Below are positions 43,294-51,421 of a stretch of 64,000 nt of DNA, in pieces; position 1 is the first letter of the stretch; each line of letters begins with the position of its first letter. The notes beneath the pieces were generated by a model that was not told where the DNA came from, did not search any database, and saw nothing but the letters and a program-made list of their open reading frames with translations. This DNA is from Bryobacterales bacterium (GTDB taxonomy: Bacteria > Acidobacteriota > Terriglobia > Bryobacterales > Bryobacteraceae), in contig JADLDI010000133.1 of NCBI GenBank assembly GCA_020846745.1, positions 1 through 64,000 of the forward strand, in the 5' to 3' direction. The position numbers were made by a program, and so were the translations under genes.

Positions 43294-43369
43294 GAGGGAG
43301 CGGTGTTCCGGATTTTTGCCGGCACAGTATCTAACCGAGCCGCGACCGCGAGGGAGCGGTGTTCCGGAT
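43273..43369. repeat. Two 41-base direct repeats, 56 bases apart
   Basis: The 41-base unit at 43273-43313 (starting ATCTAACCGAGCCGCGACC and ending GGTGTTCCGGAT) recurs identically at 43329-43369. A weaker third copy (GAGTGAGCGGTTTTGG) starts near 43384. The CGCRAGGGAGCGGTGTTCCG core also occurs at 55718-55737. The rest of this intergenic stretch (43113-43237 and 43400-43470) shows no gene. Confidence 0.8.
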
Positions 43370-43481
43370 CTTTGCCGCCACCCCGAGTGAGCGGTTTTGG
43401 TTTGTTTCTCGAATCCGCGCGCGAACGCGCACCGGCCCCTTGTCCGCGCCGCCCCTCTCATCGCTGTTTGCCAGGAGGCTC

Positions 43482-44846
43482 ATGAACCGTTTGAAAGTGC
43501 CGGCGCTCTTGCTGGCGTTACCGGCGAGCATGTTCGCCGCCGACACGCCCCCGCTTACTCCCGAGCAACTGATGGCCGCCGTCAAGGCTGCGCAGTCCGC
43601 CGGAGACAACGCATGGATGCTGGTTAGCACCGCACTAGTCCTGATGATGACCGGACCCGGTCTGGCTCTCTTCTACGGCGGCCTGGTGCGGATGAAGAAC
43701 GTGCTGGCCACGTTGATGCAAAGTTTCTCGCTCATGGCTCTGTCATCCGTCTTGTGGCTGCTCGTCGGCTATTCCCTATCGTTTGGCGAAGGCTCGGCCT
43801 TCATCGGCGACTTCCGGTATGTCATGTTCCATGGCGTCGGCGCGGAACCCATGGCCGACTATGCGCCGACAGTGCCCCACCAGACCTTCGCAACTTTTCA
43901 GATGATGTTCGCCATCATCACTCCCGCCTTGATCTGCGGAGCGTTCGCGGAACGCATGAAGTTCAGCGCGATGGTCCTGTTCATGACGCTGTGGTCGTTT
44001 ATCGTCTACTACCCGATGGCGCACTTGGTTTGGGGCAAAGGCGGGTTGTTAAACGCGTTCCTCGGCGGTCGTATCCCGTGCTACGACTTCGCCGGTGGCA
44101 CCGTGGTCCACATCACCTCGGGCGTCTCGGCGCTCGTCTGCGCCATCTACATGGGCAAGCGCAAGGGCTACGGTCACGAGCCGATGAAGCCCCACTCGCT
44201 CGTGTTGAGCTTTATCGGTGCGTGCTTGCTCTGGGTGGGCTGGTTCGGGTTTAACGCGGGTTCCGCACTATCGGCCGGATCCCTCGCTTCGAGCGCCTTC
44301 CTCGCTACCCATATCGGCGCCTCCGCTGCCGCTATCGGCTGGGTGTTGATGGAGTGGATCTTCTCGAAACCGAGTGTCCTCGGCGGCATATCCGGCGCCG
44401 TCGCGGGCCTGGTAGTCATCACGCCTGCTTCGGGCTTTGTCGGACCCGGTGCGGCGCTGATCATGGGGCTGGCCGGCGGCATTCTCTGCTATTTCATGGT
44501 GGTGAAAGTGAAGAACCGGTTGGGCTATGACGATGCCCTCGATGCATTTGGCGTCCACGGCGTCGGTGGAACGTTAGGCGCCATCCTGACCGGCGTATTT
44601 GTCTCGCGCGCCGTCAACCCGGCCATCCCCGAAGGAAAGGCCGGGCTGCTGGAGGGCAATCCCATCCAGTTGTGGAACCAGACGCTCGGAGCGTTGCTGG
44701 CGGCGGTTGTGGCCGTCGTTGGTACCCTGGTAATCCTGAAGATTTGCAGCGCGGTGTTGAACGGGGTCCGTGTACAGGAGCATGACGAAATCGAAGGGCT
44801 CGACCTGTCGCAGCACGGCGAAGAGGGCTACAACCTGGAGGCTTGA
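43482..44846 (+). CDS. amtB: Ammonium transporter AmtB
   Basis: A 454-residue ammonium channel. ATG 43482 is preceded by AGGAGG (43473-43478, only three bases away) and gives a signal peptide (VPALLLALPASMFAADT), as in other AmtB proteins, although the frame is open further upstream. Eleven membrane segments follow, with MMTGPGLALFYGGLVRMKNV at the first and the pore histidines in YPMAHLVWGKGG and DAFGVHGVGGTLG. It is followed six bases later by a PII gene, the standard amtB-glnK pair, in which PII plugs the channel when nitrogen is ample. Confidence 0.95.
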   Translation: MNRLKVPALLLALPASMFAADTPPLTPEQLMAAVKAAQSAGDNAWMLVSTALVLMMTGPGLALFYGGLVRMKNVLATLMQSFSLMALSSVLWLLVGYSLSFGEGSAFIGDFRYVMFHGVGAEPMADYAPTVPHQTFATFQMMFAIITPALICGAFAERMKFSAMVLFMTLWSFIVYYPMAHLVWGKGGLLNAFLGGRIPCYDFAGGTVVHITSGVSALVCAIYMGKRKGYGHEPMKPHSLVLSFIGACLLWVGWFGFNAGSALSAGSLASSAFLATHIGASAAAIGWVLMEWIFSKPSVLGGISGAVAGLVVITPASGFVGPGAALIMGLAGGILCYFMVVKVKNRLGYDDALDAFGVHGVGGTLGAILTGVFVSRAVNPAIPEGKAGLLEGNPIQLWNQTLGALLAAVVAVVGTLVILKICSAVLNGVRVQEHDEIEGLDLSQHGEEGYNLEA

Positions 44847-44852
44847 TCTGTG

Positions 44853-45191
44853 ATGAAGAAAGTGGAAGTGGTTTTTCAGCCGTTCAAACTCGAGGACGTA
44901 AAAGAGGCCCTCAAAGGAATCGGCATCGACGGGATGACCGTCACCGATGTCCGCGGCCATGGCCGGCAGAAGGGGCACAAGGAGTTCTACCGCGGCCTCG
45001 AATACCAGGTGGACCTGCTGCCGAAAATCAAGCTCGAAATGGTGATTACGGAAGACCGTTTGGAAGAAGTGATCGACACCGTAATCAAGTCGGCGAGCAC
45101 CGGCAAGATCGGCGACGGCAAAATCTTCGTCTATGAAGTAGTGGAAGCCATCCGCATCCGCAACGGCGACCGCGGCGAAGCCGCAATCTAA
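44853..45191 (+). CDS. glnK: Nitrogen regulatory protein P-II (GlnK type)
   Basis: A 112-residue PII signal protein that senses 2-oxoglutarate, ATP/ADP and glutamine and controls AmtB and nitrogen enzymes. The T-loop GRQKGHKEFYRGLEY keeps the uridylylated tyrosine Y51; TGKIGDGKIFVYEV is the C-terminal signature. The start is either GTG 44850 (GGAGG eight bases ahead) or ATG 44853, which gives the usual MKK start. I call it GlnK rather than GlnB because it follows amtB. Confidence 0.94.
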   Translation: MKKVEVVFQPFKLEDVKEALKGIGIDGMTVTDVRGHGRQKGHKEFYRGLEYQVDLLPKIKLEMVITEDRLEEVIDTVIKSASTGKIGDGKIFVYEVVEAIRIRNGDRGEAAI

Positions 45192-45209
45192 AACCGTCTC
45201 CTAACTCCT

Positions 45210-45265
<56 letters not shown>

Positions 45266-45271
45266 AACCCC

Positions 45272-47473
45272 TCAATAAAAATGCAAGTTATAGCTGAACC
45301 GCACCCCCCGCCCCATCTCCGGCGCCAAATCCTTGATGAACGATAGGTGATTCCGGTAGAGCTGATCGGTGATGTTGAACAGGTTCACCGAAAAAACATG
45401 TAGTGTGTGCGCTCCCGCAATCGAGTAACTGGCGTTTACCGACGGCACCGCATACCCCGCGGTGGGCGTCTCCGTCTCGAAAATGCGATCCTGCCGGTAC
45501 GCCATGCTCAGCTCCGGTCGCACGCTCAGCCCCTTGTGGCGTATATCGAAGCCGATGCGTCCGCGGACCGGCGGGATCCGCGGCAGCGATGTATCGTGAC
45601 CGTTCACTAGCGTTGCCCGGACAAAGTCGAAGCTCGCGTTTAACCAGACATTGGGTGTCAGGCTGATTCCCGTCTTCGCTTCCGCGCCCGTGTAGTTCGC
45701 GGTTCCCTGCGCATAGATCGCCTGCCGCAGCCCATCTTCGATTTCCCCCGTGGGCGCGAGGAACACAAAGTCCGACAGGCGGTAGCGGAAGAAGTTGATC
45801 TCCCCGCGGAACTTCTGCGATTGCTGCCGCACGGAAAGGTCCACCCCGTTGCTCAACTCGCGCCGCAGTTGGCTGTTGCCGATCTCAAAGGTGAGATTGC
45901 CGACATGCGGACCCTGAAAATAAAGCTCTTCGAGCGCCGGAGCGCGATACGCATGCGAGTAGTTCGCCACAAACGCTCCCCCAACCCAAAGCGGCACGTT
46001 CATACCGGCGCTGGCGCTTACCCCCGTGAATGATCGCGCCGGCAGAATCCCCTGAGGACTGTACCGATTGTTTTCAAGCCTCGCGCCAAACTGCAGCCGG
46101 AATTTATCGAACGTCAACTCTTCGAGACCAAACACGGCCAGCGCATTCTGATCGACCGGCGGCGATAGCGCCTCGGCTCCGACCGACTTGAAATCCCGGG
46201 TCATCCCCCAAAACCCAAACGTTCCCGACAGGATACCTTTCTTCCGCTGGCGCATCTCGCCCCGATACAGAAACTGCTTGTTATAGAACTGAGTGCCTGT
46301 TTCGCCCCCGCTCAGTTCCCGGTGGTTCCAATCCGTATAGCTAAGCTTAAGCGAGAACTGTTCGAAATACTTCCCCAGGTCGCGCACCGTGCCCGAGAAC
46401 CGGGCCTGCTGGCGGCGCCAGGCGAGGCTGACATCCGGCTCCGGTGAGCTGCCGCCATTCTCGAACGAATTGGAGAAGGGAACACCGTACGCCCCTTCCT
46501 GCCACTGGTAGCCGAAACTGAAAGACGCCTTTTCCGAAAACCGGCCGAGTCCGAATCGGCCGTTCTTCAAATCGGTCCCCGAGTTGGGAACCTTGCCGAT
46601 CGGCGTACCGTAATCGCCTGTCCGCATGCCGCCGCCGCCCGCCCACAGCATCCAATTGCCGGCTCCATAGCGGACGTTAGCCGATCCGCCGCCCTGCGCG
46701 TTACCGCTTCCGCCGGTCGCGGAAATGTTGCCCGAAAGGCCTTCATGAGGCTTCTCTGCCAGATCGTGGATCGGGCTTACGGCATTGACGACGCCCCCGA
46801 TTGCGTTCGAACCATAGAGCAGCGTCGCCGGTCCGCGGACTACTTCAATCCGCTCCACCATGGCCGGGTCCACCGGCTCCCCGTGATCGCCCGACTGCGA
46901 CGACAGCGTTCCCGTCCGCATCCCATCGTCCAGCACCAGCACGCGGTCCCCGTCAAACCCGCGCACGACCGGACGCGTAGTGCCAGGGCCAAACGACCGC
47001 TTCGCCACTCCTGCCTGATCTTCCAGTAAGTCCCCCAGCGACGTCGAGCCTGACTTGGCCGCCGTATCCAGTTGCGAAACCGTCGCGACACTTTGGAACG
47101 ATTCGAGCGCTGTTTCCTCCTTGGCCGAGGCCGTAACGGTGACGGTCTCGCGTAGGGGCGAGAAGTCCAGCTTGAATTCCACCCGCGCGCTCTCCCCTGC
47201 GCGGACCGTTACGCGCTTCCGCGCATCGCTCAGGCTGTGCATGTGCGCCACGATCTCCCAATCGCCCGGCGGCACGTTCGCGAATCGAAAACTGCCCTTT
47301 GCGTCAACATCGGTCTTGCGGCCCAATTTCGGCAGCAGAACATCGGCGTGATGGAGCGGCTGTCCGGACTCTTTCAGCGTCACCGACCCTTCAATCGACC
47401 CGGCCGTTTGGGCCGTTGCGAGTTCGCAAACCACCAGCACCAACAGTCCCAGCCTGAATCCCAGAGCTTGCAT
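45272..47473 (-). CDS. TonB-dependent outer-membrane receptor
   Basis: A 733-residue receptor. ATG 47473 gives the signal peptide (QALGFRLGLLVLVVCELATAQ); the open frame upstream lacks one. Residues about 25-105 are a carboxypeptidase-regulatory-like beta-sandwich (GSIEGSVTLKESGQPLHHADV), about 120-230 the plug (KSGSTSLGDLLEDQAGV, RPVVRGFDGDRVLVLDDGMR, VERIEVVRGPATLLYGSNAIGG), and the rest a 22-strand barrel ending in an aromatic Y (SYNLHFY). The ending NLFNITDQLYRNHLSFIKD resembles ZnuD-like metal or small-ligand receptors. Needs TonB energy, for which the gene at 24158 is a candidate. Confidence 0.9.
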   Translation of the reverse strand: MQALGFRLGLLVLVVCELATAQTAGSIEGSVTLKESGQPLHHADVLLPKLGRKTDVDAKGSFRFANVPPGDWEIVAHMHSLSDARKRVTVRAGESARVEFKLDFSPLRETVTVTASAKEETALESFQSVATVSQLDTAAKSGSTSLGDLLEDQAGVAKRSFGPGTTRPVVRGFDGDRVLVLDDGMRTGTLSSQSGDHGEPVDPAMVERIEVVRGPATLLYGSNAIGGVVNAVSPIHDLAEKPHEGLSGNISATGGSGNAQGGGSANVRYGAGNWMLWAGGGGMRTGDYGTPIGKVPNSGTDLKNGRFGLGRFSEKASFSFGYQWQEGAYGVPFSNSFENGGSSPEPDVSLAWRRQQARFSGTVRDLGKYFEQFSLKLSYTDWNHRELSGGETGTQFYNKQFLYRGEMRQRKKGILSGTFGFWGMTRDFKSVGAEALSPPVDQNALAVFGLEELTFDKFRLQFGARLENNRYSPQGILPARSFTGVSASAGMNVPLWVGGAFVANYSHAYRAPALEELYFQGPHVGNLTFEIGNSQLRRELSNGVDLSVRQQSQKFRGEINFFRYRLSDFVFLAPTGEIEDGLRQAIYAQGTANYTGAEAKTGISLTPNVWLNASFDFVRATLVNGHDTSLPRIPPVRGRIGFDIRHKGLSVRPELSMAYRQDRIFETETPTAGYAVPSVNASYSIAGAHTLHVFSVNLFNITDQLYRNHLSFIKDLAPEMGRGVRFSYNLHFY

Positions 47474-47615
47474 ACCTACCCAAGTCAAGTATCGTGCGGC
47501 AAACTGCGATAACCTAGCGCTAGCCGATGAGCGGGCCTTCCGCTCCGGCAAGCGGACCCGAACGGACCATGAGTGGACCCGCATCGACCGCTGCTAAACT
47601 GTGGTTCCACGCTTC

Positions 47616-48056
47616 ATGACACGCTATTTCCGAATCGAGGAAGCCCAACGCCTGGTGCCGCAAGTCGAACGGTTAATCCGTCAAGCGCTTGAACTCAAGG
47701 CCGACTACGATCGGGCGGAAGCTTCCCTGCGCGCGTTCAATCACCGCTTGGCAGTGGCCGGCGGAATGATTCCCGACCGTGCTCAACTTCTGGCCGACCG
47801 CACCGCCCGCGACACGGCCGCCCAGCGGTTGAACGAAACCATCGAGGCCATCCACGAGACCGGCTGCCAGGTGAAGGACCTCGACATCGGCCTGCTCGAC
47901 TTCCCAACCCTCTACCGCGGCGAAGAGGTCTGCCTCTGCTGGAAACTCGGCGAACAAGCCATCGGGTTCTGGCACAGCGCCACCGAGGGGTTCAAAGGAC
48001 GTAAGCCAATCGACGAAGAGTTCATGGCCAACCACCGCGGAAGCCGGCCGGCTTAG
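47616..48056 (+). CDS. DUF2203 family protein
   Basis: A 146-residue protein of the DUF2203 family, a small cytosolic helical protein of unknown function found across bacteria. It starts YFRIEEAQRLVPQVERLIRQ and ends with the conserved LLDFPTLYRGEEVCLCWKLG and GFWHSATEGFKGRKPID segments. The frame is open five codons earlier; ATG 47616 fits the family start. Confidence 0.85.
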   Translation: MTRYFRIEEAQRLVPQVERLIRQALELKADYDRAEASLRAFNHRLAVAGGMIPDRAQLLADRTARDTAAQRLNETIEAIHETGCQVKDLDIGLLDFPTLYRGEEVCLCWKLGEQAIGFWHSATEGFKGRKPIDEEFMANHRGSRPA

Positions 48057-48110
48057 CCCTTTCCTCCCGGTCGGCCTCCTCGTCCGATCCACAGGAACGC
48101 CCGCTGCCGC

Positions 48111-48150
48111 ACAATACTCAGCAATGCCCAGCAATGCCCAGCAATACCCT
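48111..48150. repeat. Four imperfect 10-base repeats (GCAATGCCCA)
   Basis: Four adjacent 10-base units (ACAATACTCA, GCAATGCCCA twice, GCAATACCCT) precede the promoter of the DUF507 gene. Short and non-coding; may be slippage or a regulatory element. Confidence 0.5.
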
Positions 48151-48153
48151 CGT

Positions 48154-48183
48154 TTGACACCCCTTGTATACCGCCGTTACACT
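48154..48183 (+). promoter_or_regulatory. Sigma70-type promoter for the DUF507 gene
   Basis: TTGACA (48154-48159) is followed after 18 bases by TACACT (48178-48183). Initiation near 48190 rules out the TTG at 48183 as a start and favours ATG 48219. Confidence 0.55.
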
Positions 48184-48218
48184 TGTATGGATCGCTTGAG
48201 GAGATTGATCGCTTCCGG

Positions 48219-48809
48219 ATGCTTTTGCCGAAGGAGTTAGTCGCTTACCTTGCCCGCCAAATCATCAAGCAATTGACCCCGATGACGGTGGAGACCTCCG
48301 ACACAAACGCGGCCACGGAGGCGATTGGCGCAATTATCCTGGACGAACTCGCCGCGGAAGACAAACTGAATGATGAGGTTCGTGAGATCCTCTCGCAGTA
48401 TGCCGAATACATGCGGCGCGAAGGCGTCTCCTACCAGGAGATGTTTCGCAAAATTAAAAACACGCTCATTTCGCAGCGCAAGGTCGTTCGTGCCGCCGGC
48501 CGCGACACCGGCGACAGCATGAAGCTCTCCCGCGACAAGATCACCGACATTTCGCACAAAGTCATCGAAATGATGCGCAAATCGCGCATGTTCCGCATCA
48601 AGAAGGCCGAAAACGACGTTCGCCTCCTGATCGTGAAGACGATCACAGAACTGCTCCAAACCGAAGAGAAGGTCGACCGCGCCGCCCGCCAGAAGATCCG
48701 GTCCCAAAAGCGCGAGATTACCGAAGGTACCGACGAGTGGCAACTGCTGCATAAGCGCTACTACGCCGAAGAAATGAAAAAGCTCGGCATCGAACTCGGC
48801 GCCGCCTAG
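48219..48809 (+). CDS. DUF507 family protein
   Basis: A 196-residue cytosolic helical protein of the DUF507 family (often in Acidobacteria and Thermodesulfobacteria), function unknown. The two halves resemble each other: RQIIKQLTPMTVETS...ILDELAAEDKLNDEVREIL and DVRLLIVKTITELLQTEEKVDRAARQKI, a duplication typical of the family. ATG 48219 follows from the promoter and fits the family start (MLLPKELVAYLARQI), even though AGGAG lies 14 bases away. Confidence 0.82.
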   Translation: MLLPKELVAYLARQIIKQLTPMTVETSDTNAATEAIGAIILDELAAEDKLNDEVREILSQYAEYMRREGVSYQEMFRKIKNTLISQRKVVRAAGRDTGDSMKLSRDKITDISHKVIEMMRKSRMFRIKKAENDVRLLIVKTITELLQTEEKVDRAARQKIRSQKREITEGTDEWQLLHKRYYAEEMKKLGIELGAA

Positions 48810-48824
48810 TCCCCCAAAATCCTT

Positions 48825-49763
48825 ATGTCCCGGCCCGCTCTGGTTGTCGTTGGCAGCCTGAACATGGATTTCGTGTGCCAGGTTCCCGCCTTGCCGCCCC
48901 CCGGCGCCACCGTCCTCGGTTCCGATTTCCGCATGATCCCCGGCGGCAAGGGGGCCAATCAGGCCTGCGCCGCGGGTCGCCTGGGCGATACCGGGCTTTC
49001 CACCCGCATGATCGGCTGTGTCGGCTACGACCTGTTTGCCGACCACCTCAAAGCCAGCCTCTCCGGCGCCGGCGTCGACATTTCAGCCATTCGCGCCACC
49101 AAATCGGCCGCCACCGGCATCGCCATGATCTGGGTCGAACCCGGCGGCCAGAACTCCATTGTGGTCGCGCCCGGCGCAAACGCGGCACTCGGCCCGCGCG
49201 ACGTTCCCTCGTGGCGGTCCACCGTAACCGGCGCTCAATGGGTGCTGTTCCAACTCGAGACACCGCTCCCGGCCGTCCAGGCGGGCCTCAAACTCGCGCT
49301 TGAGTCTGGATGCCGGACCATGCTTGACCCCGCTCCGGCCCAGCCCCTTTCCGCCGACCTTCTCCGGTCCGTCTCCATCCTCACCCCCAACGAATCGGAA
49401 GCCTGCCTGCTGCTCGGCCGCAACGGAGGCCGGGTCCGCCTCGCCGATGCCCCGGAACTGACGGCGGCGTTGCGGGCCATGGGCGCTCAAGCCGTGACGC
49501 TCAAACTCGGCGATGCCGGATGCTTCTATGACGACGGCACGCTGAAACACCATCAGCCGGCTTTCCCGGTGAAGGCCGTCGATGCGACAGCCGCCGGCGA
49601 TACCTTCAACGCGGCCTTCGCCGTGGCGCTCACCGAAGGCAAGCCCGTGCCGGAAGCGTTGCGGTTCGCCAATGCCGCGGCGGCCATTTCAGTCACCCGT
49701 CCGGGTGCCCAGGCCTCCATCCCTACCCGCGCCGAAACCAACCGGTTCCTCTCTGCCGTTTAA
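48825..49763 (+). CDS. PfkB family carbohydrate kinase (ribokinase-like)
   Basis: A 312-residue ribokinase-family enzyme phosphorylating a sugar with ATP. Sugar-binding VVVGSLNMDFV, GGKGANQACAAGRLG and the ATP/anion-hole motif DATAAGDTFNAAFA (catalytic D in AAGD; the usual G of DTxGAGD is A here) are all present. GGKGANQA strongly recalls ribokinase itself. Starts 16 bases after the DUF507 stop and 40 bases before a PIG-L gene, so probably in the same transcript. Confidence 0.9.
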   Translation: MSRPALVVVGSLNMDFVCQVPALPPPGATVLGSDFRMIPGGKGANQACAAGRLGDTGLSTRMIGCVGYDLFADHLKASLSGAGVDISAIRATKSAATGIAMIWVEPGGQNSIVVAPGANAALGPRDVPSWRSTVTGAQWVLFQLETPLPAVQAGLKLALESGCRTMLDPAPAQPLSADLLRSVSILTPNESEACLLLGRNGGRVRLADAPELTAALRAMGAQAVTLKLGDAGCFYDDGTLKHHQPAFPVKAVDATAAGDTFNAAFAVALTEGKPVPEALRFANAAAAISVTRPGAQASIPTRAETNRFLSAV

Positions 49764-49803
49764 AGCTCCGATCTAAAGCTGCGATATAAAGGTAGCTCCA
49801 CTT

Positions 49804-50493
49804 ATGCCCAAAACTCTGCTCGCCATGGGCGCGCACTACGACGATTGCGTCTTCGGTGTGCCCGGAATCATGTTGCAGGCGATCGAGAAGAAATGGCGCG
49901 TGGTAATCGCCGCCCTGATCGGCGATTACCGGAACTGGGCTCCCGCCAAAGGCCGCGACCAGCAACTGGTGCAGGGTTCGAAGGATCTGGCCCATTACTA
50001 CGGCGCTGAAATGCGGTTCCTGAATTTCCAATCGCACCTGTTCGACAACACCGCCGAGACTCGCCAGGTGGTCTCCGAGTTGACCTTCGAGATCAAGCCG
50101 GACGTGGCCCTCATCCTCTATCCCAACGACAATCACGACGACCACCGCGTGGCGTCGCCCCTTTGTGAGATCGCTCTAAAGCACGCCGGCCAGATCCTCA
50201 ACCGCGACGGCTACAAGCCGCCCTCAGCCATCTACTGGTACGACAACGGCCCCGGCCATACCATCGGCTACGAGCCCAACACCTTCGTCGACATCAGTCC
50301 CCAATGGCAAACCGCCTCCGAATGGCTCGGGAAACTGATGGCCCAAATGCGCGCCACCGAGTACGATCCCCGCCGCCCCGATAGCGCCGTCGAACTCAAA
50401 GAATCCATCGCCTCCTATCGCGGCCGTACCGTCGGAGTCCAACACGCCGAAGGCCTCCGCGCCCTCCACCAACGCCCCCGCGACATCCTTTAA
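49804..50493 (+). CDS. PIG-L (LmbE-like) family N-deacetylase
   Basis: A 229-residue zinc hydrolase of the LmbE/PIG-L family, which removes acetyl groups from N-acetylglucosamine-containing glycoconjugates. The metal motif reads AHYDD (usually AHPDD) near the N-terminus, and the second site lies in DNHDDHR. The first two bases of the downstream GGGGACAGGCCAC-type repeat precede its stop and the stop codon itself lies in the repeat. Substrate unknown. Confidence 0.87.
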   Translation: MPKTLLAMGAHYDDCVFGVPGIMLQAIEKKWRVVIAALIGDYRNWAPAKGRDQQLVQGSKDLAHYYGAEMRFLNFQSHLFDNTAETRQVVSELTFEIKPDVALILYPNDNHDDHRVASPLCEIALKHAGQILNRDGYKPPSAIYWYDNGPGHTIGYEPNTFVDISPQWQTASEWLGKLMAQMRATEYDPRRPDSAVELKESIASYRGRTVGVQHAEGLRALHQRPRDIL

Positions 50494-50567
50494 TCGGGGA
50501 CAGGCCACAATTTCAGTGAGAATTCGCCCCTTTAATCGGGGACAGGCCACGATTTCAGTGAGAATTC
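50489..50567. repeat. Two 37-base REP-like repeats (GGGGACAGGCCAC core)
   Basis: A 37-base unit beginning TTTAATCGGGGACAGGCCAC occurs at 50489-50525 and again at 50531-50567, differing at a single base (A/G). The pair lies between the deacetylase stop and the Y1 transposase. The core closely resembles the GTGGCCTGTCCCC elements that accompany RayT-type transposases in other genomes. Confidence 0.8.
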
Positions 50568-50594
50568 TCCCCCCTTGCCCCCACTACCCCGCAT

Positions 50595-51284
50595 ATGGCC
50601 CGCCAGAAGCGTTATGTGAAGGTCGGCGAACCTGTCCACGCCACCGCCCGCGGCACGAACCGTACCAAGATCTTCCGCCACGGCTTCGACAAGCGTAAGT
50701 ACCTCGAACGGTTCGCCTTAGTCGCCGAACAGGAAGGCGTTGAAGTCCACGGCTATTGCATAATGGACAACCACATCCACTTCCTTCTCGTCCCCACCGA
50801 CAACAAACTCGCCATAGGTCGACTCTTCCTGCGCGTCCACACTTGGTGGGCACAGCGATTCAACAAGCTCACCGGCCGCTCCGGCCACCTCTTCCAATCG
50901 CGCTTTCACTCCGCCGTCCTCGACTCCGCCTACTACTTCGCCGCGATGCGCTACATCGACCTCAACCCCCAAGCCGCCCGCCTCGTCGACGACCCCGCCG
51001 ACTTCGAATTCTCCTCCGCCCGCGCACACCTCACCGGCCGGCCAGACCCCCTCCTCGTCCTCATGATGGACAACTGGCGCCACCAGTTCTCGAACGACCC
51101 ATGCCGTTATCGCGATTTCCTCAAGGAAACCCGCCGCCAAGAGCAGGACCGCCTCGAAAAGGCCCTCCGCAACGGCTTCCCCCTTGGATCTGACGACTGG
51201 ATTACGCAACTCGAACAGGAGTCTCACCGCCGCCTGCATCCCGCCCCGCCCGGCCGACCTCGCCTTTTGCGCCTTACCGCTTAA
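50595..51284 (+). CDS. REP-associated tyrosine (Y1) transposase, RayT-like
   Basis: A 229-residue IS200-like HUH enzyme. The metal-binding HUH motif lies in YCIMDNHIHFLLVP, and the catalytic tyrosine in MRYIDLNPQAA, a phrase typical of the RayT subfamily rather than of true IS200/IS605 transposases. Accompanying features such as HLFQSRFHSAVLD also fit. RayT enzymes nick at REP-type hairpin repeats and are thought to disperse them. No flanking IS ends are visible, so it is probably a domesticated, single-copy gene acting on repeats like the ones just upstream. Confidence 0.9.
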   Translation: MARQKRYVKVGEPVHATARGTNRTKIFRHGFDKRKYLERFALVAEQEGVEVHGYCIMDNHIHFLLVPTDNKLAIGRLFLRVHTWWAQRFNKLTGRSGHLFQSRFHSAVLDSAYYFAAMRYIDLNPQAARLVDDPADFEFSSARAHLTGRPDPLLVLMMDNWRHQFSNDPCRYRDFLKETRRQEQDRLEKALRNGFPLGSDDWITQLEQESHRRLHPAPPGRPRLLRLTA

Positions 51285-51421
51285 GTTAAGCAAGTTGCAC
51301 GCCGATGGAACACGACTGCGCCTGAACTTCCCATCAAGGCCGAGCCCGTAACCACGCGAACGGCAAGTCCCCCCGCCCTTCTCCCACATTCAGCCGACTT
51401 GGGCATATGATAGTCAAACCT

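Noticed and set aside
43113-43481. Riboswitch or sigma54 promoter upstream of amtB
   Set aside because: No GGNNNNNNNNNNTGC box or recognisable riboswitch core is seen; the gap is filled by repeats.
47474-47615. Cobalamin riboswitch ahead of the TonB receptor
   Set aside because: The conserved B12-box is not present in the short upstream gap.
50570-51420. Complete IS200/IS605 element around the Y1 transposase
   Set aside because: No paired end hairpins or TnpB gene are visible; the repeats lie only on the 5' side, so a RayT-type gene is preferred.
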